A DNA stretch of 5,834 bases from Deltaproteobacteria bacterium. GTDB taxonomy: Bacteria; Myxococcota_A; Polyangia; HGW-17. Positions 1-5,708 of the stretch are shown one piece after another. The notes under the pieces were generated by a model. It made no database searches. It was given only the letters and a program-made list of their open reading frames with translations, and had not been told where the DNA came from. Positions within the stretch are counted from its first letter, which is position 1; each line of letters begins with the position of its first letter. A program made the translations under genes and the position numbers. Where the stretch lies: contig QKIM01000333.1 in the NCBI GenBank assembly GCA_003249585.1, positions 1 to 5,834 of the forward strand. Reading direction: 5' to 3'.

Positions 1-473
1 GCATACCCCCCGAGAGCTTCGCAGGTGTTTCCCGCCAGATCATCACCATCGCACTCTTCGCCCTCCTGCACCAGGCCGTCTCCGCAGAGGGTCTCCCCTA
101 CGCAGCCCCCCCGGTCGAAGGTGCAGTCGCTGTTGCACCCGAGCTCACCTCCCTCGTATCCGAGGGCGATGCAGGTGTACCCGTTGAGGTTTGCTCCGTC
201 GCACTGCTCCCCGTAGACGAACTGCACCAGGCCGTCTCCGCAGCTCCCCTCGTCCCCACAGCCGGAGGTGTCGATGGTGCAGTTCGAGGAGCAGGTAACG
301 GCCCCACCATAGAGCCCGTAGGCGCTACAGGAGCCGAAGGTCCCCAGTTCGTTCCCGTCACAATCCTCCCCAATGTCGATGACCCCGTCACCACAGGTGT
401 CGGAGGTGGTCTCATTCGTACAGCTCCAGAGGGCGATAATGCCTATACATACCGCTGCAAGTTGCTTTTTCAT
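1..473 (-). CDS. Cysteine-rich repeat lipoprotein (partial, C-terminus beyond window)
   Basis: The 157 visible codons start at the ATG complementary to 471-473, six bases after a good AGGAG. The protein begins MKKQLAAVCIGIIALWSC: a lipoprotein signal peptide with lipobox LWSC at residues 15-18, so it should be lipidated at Cys18 and exported. Three similar cysteine-rich units follow, at about residues 27-72, 78-124 and from 130 onward. Each opens CGDG, has an E-x-CDG about seven residues later, then Leu and a set of further cysteines. This is the pattern of the Myxococcus-type disulfide repeat (DUF4215-like) known from myxobacterial surface proteins. The units are probably disulfide-bonded outside the cytoplasm; the exact role (surface structure, adhesion) is unknown. 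The frame is still open at base 1, so total length and repeat number cannot be given. It lies downstream of the radical SAM gene on the same strand across a 136-base gap and is probably separately transcribed. Confidence 0.85.
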   Translation of the reverse strand, partial: MKKQLAAVCIGIIALWSCTNETTSDTCGDGVIDIGEDCDGNELGTFGSCSAYGLYGGAVTCSSNCTIDTSGCGDEGSCGDGLVQFVYGEQCDGANLNGYTCIALGYEGGELGCNSDCTFDRGGCVGETLCGDGLVQEGEECDGDDLAGNTCEALGGY

Positions 474-609
474 GGTGAACTCCTGTCGTTACACCGCACA
501 GTGTGTCACGACTTGGAATAAGTTTCAATTCATAGAAATAGATGTTGTGTTTCTCTCGTGATTCTTTGCGGATTGGATGTAAAGGCGAGGTGAGTTCTCT
601 AGGAGATGA
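474..609. other. Intergenic region between radical SAM gene and cysteine-rich lipoprotein gene
   Basis: The stretch is AT-rich compared with its flanks, as expected for a promoter of the minus-strand lipoprotein gene. A TTGAAA lies on the minus strand, but no convincing -10 box sits at the right distance, so I do not call a promoter. The Shine-Dalgarno AGGAG of the lipoprotein gene is at 480-484. I see no clear hairpin plus T-run terminator for the radical SAM gene. Confidence 0.5.
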
Positions 610-1734
610 TCATGCCAGGCCGAGGGAATCCTTGAGGTAGGCGGTCATGGCCTCGCCGTAGGCGAAGAGGCCCTGCTTGCCTTCACAGAGGCAGCTTCGC
701 TTGTCCAGACCGCCCGCGAGATAGGACTCGTAAGGACAGCAGCCGTTGAGGTATGGGTAGTAACGGCACTGGGAGCAGGTCTCCATGGCCGCCCTGCGGG
801 CGTCGAGGATTCTCGCCATGGGGGGATTTTGGGGACTTATGGCGTCTTCGATGCTCAAGTCCATGATGTTGCCGAGCTTGAACCCATCAATCCCCGCGAA
901 CTTGGGGCACGGGTAGAGGTCCCCGTGGGGGGTGACGCTGACGAAGTTGGTGAGACAGCGGCCGCCGAAGGTGCACAGCGACTGGCGCGGTTCGACCCTG
1001 TTCACCAGGCTCTTCATCATGTACTCGAGGGTGTAGGGCTTGGGCTCCTCCATGCCGCGATCTATCCACTCGTTGAAGAGCGCGAGGAAGAAGGCGAGGT
1101 AGTCCTTCGCGTCCAGGGCGAACTCCGAGTCTCCGAGGCAGGGGTTGCAGTGGAAGCTGTACAGCTTTGCCTCACTGGCCTGGTCGAAGATTTCCCTCTC
1201 GTGAGTCAGGTGGTCGCGGGTAGCGGTGATGATGTACCCAATCCTGCCGCCGCTCTGGGTCACCATCTCCCACGCCCTGTCGTAGCTCTTTTCACCCCGA
1301 ATCCTGGAGTGGATCGCCTTTGGGCCGTCTATGGTGGTGGAGACCGTGTATCCCTGGCGCAACAACGTACAGATGAGCGCCTGGGAGTAGGGCGGCACCG
1401 TAGTCTGGATTGTGTTGGTGCACGGCTTGGTGGCGAACTTTCGCTGCAGCAGGATCACCTTGTCGTAGAAATGGGCGGGCGCGAGGAGGGGTTCGCCCCC
1501 GGTCCACTCGAACTCCACGGTCTTATGGCGAGTCTTGAAGGCCGCATAGACCACCTCCTCGAGGAGCTCCTCCTCCATTATCCCCTGCCTCTTGAGACGC
1601 TCATCGTGGTTGAAGCAGTAGGCGCAGTTGAGGACACAGGTGTTGCTGACGTTGACGATGACGTTAAGGGCGGTCTCCTCACGCAGTTTGGCTTCCATGG
1701 CGTGTTCATCCTCGGGGGCAGGGGTGTGGGTCAC
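610..1734 (-). CDS. Radical SAM/SPASM peptide maturase
   Basis: This 374-residue enzyme has CxxxCxxC at residues 33-40 (CVLNCAYC), which binds the SAM-cleaving 4Fe-4S cluster, then TGGEP at 78-82 and an IDGP...H...R segment at 135-144 as in anSME-like proteins. A C-terminal SPASM domain follows: C254, C260, G271-x4-C276, then C320-x2-C323, C332, C333, C348 and C350, enough for two auxiliary clusters. Length and layout match anaerobic sulfatase maturases and RiPP-modifying SPASM enzymes. It probably carries out a cytoplasmic radical modification of the upstream peptide. I chose the GTG at 1734: its G is the last base of the peptide gene's TAG stop (TAGTG), and AGGGAG lies eight bases upstream. 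An ATG at 1698 is possible but less well placed. Oddity: the usual fifth SPASM cysteine (C-x2-C-x5-C) is Leu329, with an extra Cys at 332. A sulfatase-maturase role is less likely, since no sulfatase is nearby. Confidence 0.9.
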   Translation of the reverse strand: MTHTPAPEDEHAMEAKLREETALNVIVNVSNTCVLNCAYCFNHDERLKRQGIMEEELLEEVVYAAFKTRHKTVEFEWTGGEPLLAPAHFYDKVILLQRKFATKPCTNTIQTTVPPYSQALICTLLRQGYTVSTTIDGPKAIHSRIRGEKSYDRAWEMVTQSGGRIGYIITATRDHLTHEREIFDQASEAKLYSFHCNPCLGDSEFALDAKDYLAFFLALFNEWIDRGMEEPKPYTLEYMMKSLVNRVEPRQSLCTFGGRCLTNFVSVTPHGDLYPCPKFAGIDGFKLGNIMDLSIEDAISPQNPPMARILDARRAAMETCSQCRYYPYLNGCCPYESYLAGGLDKRSCLCEGKQGLFAYGEAMTAYLKDSLGLA

Positions 1735-2000
1735 TAGCTCAACTCCCTGTAGGTGGTGGTGTTCGTGTGTTTGTTGGTATGTACTCCGTTTCTGACACTG
1801 TTGGTGTGGGTGTTGATGTGGTCTTGGGTGATGGTGTTGTCCTCCTGAGTATTCATCATTGTCTGAATATTGGCTTTGAGTTTGCTTTCCTTCTCGCCCT
1901 GCTGCGGTGTGGGCAGGGTTGTTCCCGCCGACAGAAGAACGAAGGGAATCGTGATCCCCAAGGTGATACAGGTCTCTTTCAACTGTGTGAGCTTGGTCAT
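1734..2000 (-). CDS. Candidate RiPP precursor peptide with four His-x-Asn motifs
   Basis: The gene encodes 88 residues from an ATG preceded by a strong AAAGGAG six bases upstream. Residues 1-10 are polar with two Lys; residues 11-26 are hydrophobic (CITLGITIPFVLLSAG), like a signal peptide or membrane anchor. A Gln/Glu/Lys-rich linker spans about 33-47. From residue 50 the tail is dominated by Thr (10), Asn (7) and His (4). It contains two copies of the octapeptide pattern HxNxHTN[S/T], HINTHTNS at 61-68 and HTNKHTNT at 74-81, thus four His-x-Asn triads (H61, H65, H74, H78). The stop overlaps the GTG start of the radical SAM/SPASM gene, indicating translational coupling. From context I infer that this is the enzyme's substrate and that the tail is the modified core. 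I recognise no named precursor family. It could instead be an unrelated small exported protein, but its position, size and repeats favour a precursor. Confidence 0.75.
   Translation of the reverse strand: MTKLTQLKETCITLGITIPFVLLSAGTTLPTPQQGEKESKLKANIQTMMNTQEDNTITQDHINTHTNSVRNGVHTNKHTNTTTYRELS
1743..1748 (-). promoter_or_regulatory. Shine-Dalgarno for radical SAM gene
   Basis: AGGGAG on the minus strand lies eight bases before the GTG at 1734, inside the last codons of the precursor gene. It supports the GTG start and coupled translation over the internal ATG at 1698, which has only a GAGG eleven bases away. Confidence 0.65.
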
Positions 2001-2006
2001 CGCTGG

Positions 2007-2013
2007 CTCCTTT
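2007..2013 (-). promoter_or_regulatory. Shine-Dalgarno for precursor peptide gene
   Basis: AAAGGAG on the minus strand, six bases before the ATG at 2000. This strong, well-spaced site is the main evidence that the 88-residue peptide is translated, rather than a longer frame that runs through the same DNA into the radical SAM gene. Confidence 0.8.
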
Positions 2014-2082
2014 CTGGTCGTCTATCCGGGGAAAGTTTGGTCGTCGAAGGCCGTGCTTCCGGGGGTAGGCTGAAAATGTTGC

Positions 2083-2103
2083 GTGTTGCGGGTTTCGCAA
2101 CAC
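2083..2103 (-). repeat. Perfect 8-bp inverted repeat in the precursor gene leader
   Basis: GTGTTGCG and CGCAACAC are exact inverted copies separated by a five-base loop, about 80 bases upstream of the precursor start codon. A further GTTGCG copy at 2078-2083 offers an alternative pairing. On the minus strand the hairpin is followed within some bases by a short TTTT. It could be an RNA hairpin (attenuator or mRNA-stabilising element) or a dyad operator. The function is inferred only from position. Confidence 0.55.
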
Positions 2104-2125
2104 TGGGTCGTGGTAATGCGAAGGT

Positions 2126-2134
2126 CCCTCCTTA
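2126..2134 (-). other. Orphan near-perfect Shine-Dalgarno sequence
   Basis: The minus strand reads TAAGGAGGG, an almost ideal anti-16S match, but no ATG, GTG or TTG follows within about 20 bases; the first candidate is the GTG at 2103. It may be chance, a ribosome standby site, or a mark of a lost small open reading frame. Confidence 0.35.
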
Positions 2135-2156
2135 CAGTCTATGTTTTACCTTTAAT

Positions 2157-2184
2157 GTTATAGCGTTGGCTTGGGTGATTTCCA
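2157..2184 (-). promoter_or_regulatory. Candidate promoter for the precursor/radical SAM unit
   Basis: On the minus strand TGGAAA (complement of 2179-2184) and TATAAC (complement of 2157-2162) are separated by 16 bases, in a locally AT-rich stretch. Transcription would begin near 2150 and give a leader of about 150 bases containing the hairpin at 2083-2103. The -35 match is only four of six, so this is tentative. Confidence 0.35.
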
Positions 2185-2250
2185 TGGGGAATATGCAGGG
2201 GAGGAGGTGGTGATGCCCAGGAAATTGAAATGTCAGGAGTTTGAATGAGG

Positions 2251-2279
2251 AAAAAAATGGGTGACAGAGGCTGTCTCTG
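2251..2279 (-). terminator. Weak candidate terminator
   Basis: On the minus strand a short dyad can pair either as GACAG-CCT-CTGTC or as CAGAG-ACAGC-CTCTG. It is followed after five bases by a run of seven T. It would end transcription coming from the duplicated-domain gene before the precursor promoter. The gap before the T-run and the short stem make it weak. Confidence 0.3.
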
Positions 2280-2390
2280 CGCTTCCTGCAAAGGTTTTAA
2301 GTGATGGATAATACGAGTGATTGATGGCTTGTTGTTGTGGTGTGGGTCAGTGTGGTCTTGTGAACGGAATTTGTGAAAGATGGTCTGTGA

Positions 2391-2591
2391 TCACGAGGTG
2401 ATGGATCCCGTCGAACAGAGGATGAGGTCCGTCATATATCGACCGAGGGGGGAGGGATGACGGGTGCCCAGAACCCATCGCCGCTCTTTGGGGTGGTACT
2501 GCACCTCTTCCATGTCCTGGCAGGCAGCTGCCTGGGCGAACATGTCGTCACTGTCCGCATGGGGGTCCCCGATGAGCTCCAGGGCAGGCAC
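2391..2591 (-). pseudogene. Coding-like remnant or unrecognised short reading frame
   Basis: From the GTG at 2591 the minus strand reads about 66 residues to a TGA at 2391-2393. The composition is that of an ordinary soluble protein, including ALELIGDPHADSDDMF and YHPKERRWVLGTRH, with third codon positions rich in G and C. There is no Shine-Dalgarno near any start in this frame, and the frame runs back into the 3' end of the duplicated-domain gene. A separate frame at about 2610-2663 reads KVVLLKFPGR, resembling the GRLSMEFPGR entry of the domains upstream, so this may be the broken remains of another gene or domain copy. I do not recognise a family. It may also be noncoding. Confidence 0.3.
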
Positions 2592-2683
2592 AAGCCGGAG
2601 CGAAGCACGGGGTTTCCGTGGACTCGCCGGTTCCTTCCAGGAAACTTCAGAAGCACCACTTTGCGCTTGAGCTGTGCGAGGGG

Positions 2684-4156
2684 CTATCTGTTTTTGGGCC
2701 AGGGACGCTTTTTGCCCAGCGGTATCCAGGTCCCCATGTATATTGCTTCGCATCTCTTCTTGAGTTCCGCGATCTCGTTGGATTTGGACGAATAGAAGGA
2801 CACGAGCTGTGCGGTTGAGACTCTACAGAAGCCAACGCGACCCTTTCCGGGGCAGGGGCCCTCGGAGAAGGTGTCGGGGCACTGCCTCTTGTTGCTGTAA
2901 TAGGCCTTCCCGACGGCGCTGTGCGGCGTGTCGTAACACTCTTCCGTACCGCCGATATAGCAACTGTTGGCGACACTGAATGCGCGTGATTTCGTCGACC
3001 GGGGAGCCGCAGCAACCTCCTGAGCGGTGGCTCTTTCTCCCGCTCCGAGGGTCCTCCAGTGCGAGCCCGATGTTGGCCCCTTTTTTGTGCCATGTTTTTT
3101 AGCCCAGGCGATCTCGATCCTGAGAGTTCGCATCATGCCCCGTACGACGATGCTCGGGATGGGCGACCGTTCGAGGATGACGATCTGCACAATCGTGGCG
3201 GGATCCACGATGATAAAACAGGTGTGGCTGCGTTTGCCGCCTTTTTCTTCACCGAGCAGGTACCTCGCCTTCAAAGGGAGCCCGGAAAGGGATACCGTCT
3301 TGTTTTCCAGGATTTTTGTGTACGACCTGAGCTGTTTTCGCACGAGGAGCTTGAGAAGTCCGTCATCGAAGTGGTCTGCGGTCTTGGGTGAGAGAGTCTC
3401 CCTTACATTCACGCTGAAAACTCCGTGCTTGTCCGACCATACCTGGGTGCTTGTCCGCTGTGAGGGTGTCTCCTCGGTCTGTGGTTTTCCGACGGCCCTG
3501 CCAGGAAACTCCATGGAGAGTCGTCCCCAGTGAAATGTCTTTCGATGAGGGTTGACTGTCGGACGGTTTTTAGCGTCCGCTGCCGTTGTCGTGGTTCTCT
3601 TTCGCCAGGGCCGTTCGATCTTCAGGCTCTCAACCATCTTCAGCACCTCCTCGGTGGAGAACGGCTGAAGCTCGAAGACGAAGAACTGTACCAGGGTATG
3701 GGAATCGACGGGGATCAGGACAGTGTGGCTGCGGGCTCCGCCCTTCTGTTCTCCAAGGATGTAGTGGGCCTCGGTTTTGAGCGATGGCAGCCGGACGCGC
3801 CTGTTCATCAGGATTTTATCATACAGGTTGATGTGGATTTTTGCCCTGAGCTCCAGGGTTTTGTGGTCGAATTGGTCTTCTGTTCCGGCGACGAGAGACT
3901 CATCAACGGGAATGAGGTATTTGGCCCGTGCGCTCGAATGGTGCTGCTCACTGTGCCTCAGGCGGGACGTCTCCCGAATGCTCGGCTCCCGGTCAATTTT
4001 GCCCGGGAGGACCATGGAGAGTCGACCGGCATGGAGGAGAACGAGCTTCGATGGCTCCCTGGTGCGTGAATGCGGACCTGATGTGCCAGGGGAGGGTTCG
4101 GACGTTTCCTTGGGGACGAATATGTCAACAGCGCGTTGCCGCTGCCTTGGAATCAT
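2684..4156 (-). CDS. Protein with duplicated 167-residue domain and Cys-rich C-terminal module
   Basis: The protein has 490 residues. Two homologous domains lie in exact 167-residue register: GRLSMVLPG at 44-52 matches GRLSMEFPG at 211-219, and LGEQKGGARSHT at 134-145 matches LGEEKGGKRSHT at 301-312. Each ends in a similar SLKIE/TLRIE segment, at 181 and 348. The entry motif (GRxSxxxPG) and alternating strand character recall bacterial PsbP/DcrB-like domains, a fold-level guess. The C-terminus holds six cysteines (399, 407, 426, 435, 444, 469), including VGFC...FYSS...C...GTW, a pattern I associate with small disulfide modules of bacterial lipoproteins. Such cysteines suggest an extracytoplasmic protein, yet residues 1-43 are polar and show no signal peptide. 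The ATG at 4156 lacks a good Shine-Dalgarno, and a TGA lies twelve codons upstream, so the 5' end may be truncated or the true start further in. The coding frame itself is well supported by the internal repeat. Function unknown. Confidence 0.75.
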   Translation of the reverse strand: MIPRQRQRAVDIFVPKETSEPSPGTSGPHSRTREPSKLVLLHAGRLSMVLPGKIDREPSIRETSRLRHSEQHHSSARAKYLIPVDESLVAGTEDQFDHKTLELRAKIHINLYDKILMNRRVRLPSLKTEAHYILGEQKGGARSHTVLIPVDSHTLVQFFVFELQPFSTEEVLKMVESLKIERPWRKRTTTTAADAKNRPTVNPHRKTFHWGRLSMEFPGRAVGKPQTEETPSQRTSTQVWSDKHGVFSVNVRETLSPKTADHFDDGLLKLLVRKQLRSYTKILENKTVSLSGLPLKARYLLGEEKGGKRSHTCFIIVDPATIVQIVILERSPIPSIVVRGMMRTLRIEIAWAKKHGTKKGPTSGSHWRTLGAGERATAQEVAAAPRSTKSRAFSVANSCYIGGTEECYDTPHSAVGKAYYSNKRQCPDTFSEGPCPGKGRVGFCRVSTAQLVSFYSSKSNEIAELKKRCEAIYMGTWIPLGKKRPWPKNR

Positions 4157-4213
4157 GTCAAAATACCCACGAATGGAGTCAGGGAATGCTCAGCCCTGGT
4201 ATGCCGGCAGCCC

Positions 4214-4220
4214 GTGGAGG
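4214..4220 (+). promoter_or_regulatory. Shine-Dalgarno for hydrolase lipoprotein
   Basis: GTGGAGG ends five bases before the ATG at 4226. This fixes the start at the lipoprotein signal peptide rather than at an in-frame ATG 90 bases upstream at 4136, which would bury the signal peptide inside the protein. Confidence 0.85.
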
Positions 4221-4225
4221 ACGAT

Positions 4226-5611
4226 ATGAGAATCATCCTGATCCTGGCGTTGACTCTGACGCTCCTCGTCGCCTGTGACGATGATGTGAGCTCAAACAAC
4301 ACCAGCAACACGAACAACGTGAACAACACGAACAACGTGAACAACACGGGCAACGTGAACAACACGGGCAACGTGAACAACACGAACAACACGGCGGGTG
4401 AGCCCCTGGTCGTGGAGGTGATCGATGAGGGGACCCGCTCCTCCAGCGGGCTCGACATGGATTATGCCCTGGTCCGGCTCACCTGCGGGGAGAAGCGTGC
4501 CACCTACGCGTTCACGGCCTTCCCCACGGGACAGACGGATCCGGCCCCCGCGGTCATGGGTACCATGCCCTACGATGTCATCGACTGGACGGGCGAGGAG
4601 GTGGACGCCATCGCCTCCCAGAGCGCCACCCCCATGACCATCGACGATCTGCTGGGCACGGCCTTCGTGCACCGGTATCACGGGTTCGGCTTCGCCGCCG
4701 CCTTCGGCCGGTTCTACACGGGGGACAGCATCCAAAACGACGTGGACGACATGACCTGCACGCTGCGGTATCTGGGCGAGCACCCCAGGGTCGACCCATC
4801 TCGAATCGGGGTGTACGGTGGCAGCTGGGGAGGGTTCGAGTCTCTCTATGCAGCCGCCTACGCGCCGTCGGCCGCGGTGCCCGCCGTGGGGTTCGCCTTC
4901 TTCCCCGTGTCCGATTTCGAGGCCATGGTGGATCACGTGACGACCATCCCCGACCGGGTGACCGACGCCACCAGGGTGGCCGAGTACGCGGGCTTCTACG
5001 CACCCTACCTGGATCGCATCTACCAGACCACGGGCGGCGCTCCGGATGAACCCGGGAGCGACTACTCGGGGTTCACCCTGGACGATCTGGTGGAGCGGCT
5101 GGAGACCCCCTTCCTGATCTGGCACGAGATGCACGACACCCTGGTCCCCTTCGCCAACTCCCAGGCCCTGGCCGAGGCCGCTCCCGACCGCATCACCCCT
5201 GTCTGGTACCGGTACACCGACCCCCTGGATCTGGAGACGGAACCCCTGAGCCACGGCTTCCTCCCCGAGGTGGTCTGGACCTTCATGCTGGCCCACCTCC
5301 ATACGGTTCTGGCCGGGCCCTCCCAGTCCATCATCCTTATGCATTTTCCGGAGTCCTTCCACGACTTCATGATCTACCTGCGAGATCTTGAAGGGACGCC
5401 CTACAGCAGTGACTTCATCATCCCCACCCTCCTGGCCATGGCTGACGACCGGGTGACCATGTACTCCGGCGAGGGGGATCCCATGCCGTCAGGTCGTGCT
5501 CTGGTGGCGGCTGAACTCTCGGATGTGTGGTGCCTGGATCCGCCGATGACGGTGGATGAGGTGGTGCCTGTGCTTGAAACCGGAGCCCTGCCTTTATCTG
5601 AATGCCCATGA
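4226..5611 (+). CDS. Lipoprotein alpha/beta-hydrolase (prolyl-oligopeptidase/dienelactone-hydrolase-like)
   Basis: The protein has 461 residues. It starts MRIILILALTLTLLVAC, a lipoprotein signal peptide with lipobox LVAC at 14-17; Cys17 is the lipidation site. The next residues are Asp-Asp-Asp; Asp at +2 retains lipoproteins in the inner membrane in E. coli, but the rule varies between groups. Residues 24-56 form an Asn/Thr-rich repeat linker. The catalytic domain spans about 60-461. The nucleophile elbow is GGSWGG, with Ser200. HEMHDTLVPF gives the acid Asp304, in the HxxxDxxVP arrangement typical of S9 and dienelactone-type hydrolases. LSHGF gives the histidine His343. All three triad residues have normal order and spacing, so an active serine hydrolase (esterase or peptidase) at the cell envelope is likely; the substrate cannot be read from sequence. 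Cys87, 178, 436 and 460 could form disulfides. It diverges from the duplicated-domain gene across only 69 bases. Confidence 0.88.
   Translation: MRIILILALTLTLLVACDDDVSSNNTSNTNNVNNTNNVNNTGNVNNTGNVNNTNNTAGEPLVVEVIDEGTRSSSGLDMDYALVRLTCGEKRATYAFTAFPTGQTDPAPAVMGTMPYDVIDWTGEEVDAIASQSATPMTIDDLLGTAFVHRYHGFGFAAAFGRFYTGDSIQNDVDDMTCTLRYLGEHPRVDPSRIGVYGGSWGGFESLYAAAYAPSAAVPAVGFAFFPVSDFEAMVDHVTTIPDRVTDATRVAEYAGFYAPYLDRIYQTTGGAPDEPGSDYSGFTLDDLVERLETPFLIWHEMHDTLVPFANSQALAEAAPDRITPVWYRYTDPLDLETEPLSHGFLPEVVWTFMLAHLHTVLAGPSQSIILMHFPESFHDFMIYLRDLEGTPYSSDFIIPTLLAMADDRVTMYSGEGDPMPSGRALVAAELSDVWCLDPPMTVDEVVPVLETGALPLSECP
4295..4393 (+). repeat. Tandem 18-bp repeats encoding an Asn/Thr linker
   Basis: Five 18-base units plus one 9-base half unit encode residues 24-56 of the hydrolase lipoprotein. 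The unit is AACAACACG followed by a variable codon (AAC, GGC or AGC), AAC, and GTG or ACG, giving NNT[N/G/S]N[V/T]. The units at 4340-4357 and 4358-4375 are identical. It is a flexible tether between the lipid anchor and the enzyme. Near-identical units make the length prone to slipped-strand change, always in frame. Confidence 0.9.
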
Positions 5612-5679
5612 GCGACGATCGCATTGCTGTATAGGGAATTGCCCTGGTGATCCGTGGGGGTTTGCGGAGAGAACCCGCG

Positions 5680-5698
5680 AAAAGCAGAGCGCTTTTTT
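5680..5698 (+). terminator. Candidate intrinsic terminator of hydrolase gene
   Basis: AAAAGC and GCTTTT pair around a five-base loop, and the run of T continues to 5698. The stem has only two G-C pairs, so it is modest. Its place between the hydrolase stop and a new promoter supports the call. Confidence 0.5.
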
Positions 5699-5708
5699 CT
5701 TCTGAACC

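Larger units (their letters stand above)
2001..2683. other. 683-base region between duplicated-domain gene and precursor gene
   Basis: The left part, up to about 2190, carries the precursor gene's Shine-Dalgarno, hairpin, orphan TAAGGAGG and candidate promoter. The middle, 2190-2390, has no convincing gene. It contains a purine-rich A-run at 2251-2257 and a stretch at about 2330-2362 that is A/C-rich on the minus strand. The right part, 2391-2683, is coding-like but has no proper start. No tRNA, insertion sequence or CRISPR pattern is visible. Confidence 0.5.

Noticed and set aside
25..216. Short plus-strand frame and a minus-strand frame at 98-415 at the left edge
   Set aside because: Both are shadows of the minus-strand cysteine-rich lipoprotein, whose regular CGDG...CDG repeats identify the true frame.
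610..1734. Anaerobic sulfatase maturase as the role of the radical SAM protein
   Set aside because: The fold and cysteine layout are similar, but no sulfatase is present and the coupled small peptide has no C/S-x-P-x-R sulfatase motif.
829..1737. 302-codon plus-strand open frame opposite the radical SAM gene
   Set aside because: It is the antisense of a clear CxxxCxxC/SPASM coding region; its Gly/Val/Glu-rich composition is typical of an antisense shadow in GC-rich DNA.
610..2103. A single 497-codon minus-strand frame joining a His-rich N-terminus to the radical SAM domain from a GTG at 2103
   Set aside because: The extra 123 residues are the out-of-frame reading of the precursor gene and its leader. 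The precursor has its own strong Shine-Dalgarno, a plausible hydrophobic segment and a stop overlapping a well-placed GTG for the radical SAM protein, whose CxxxCxxC then lies at a normal distance from the N-terminus.
4136..4225. Upstream in-frame ATG at 4136 for the hydrolase lipoprotein
   Set aside because: It would put 30 polar residues before the lipoprotein signal peptide, and the GGAGG is placed for the ATG at 4226.
4295..4393. CRISPR-like array from the repeated 18-base units
   Set aside because: The units are directly adjacent without spacers and keep the reading frame inside a gene, so they are a coding tandem repeat.
4292..5362. 356-codon minus-strand open frame opposite the hydrolase
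   Set aside because: It has repetitive Val/His/Gly-rich composition produced by the complement of the Asn/Thr repeats and GC-rich codons. The plus strand has the signal peptide and catalytic triad.
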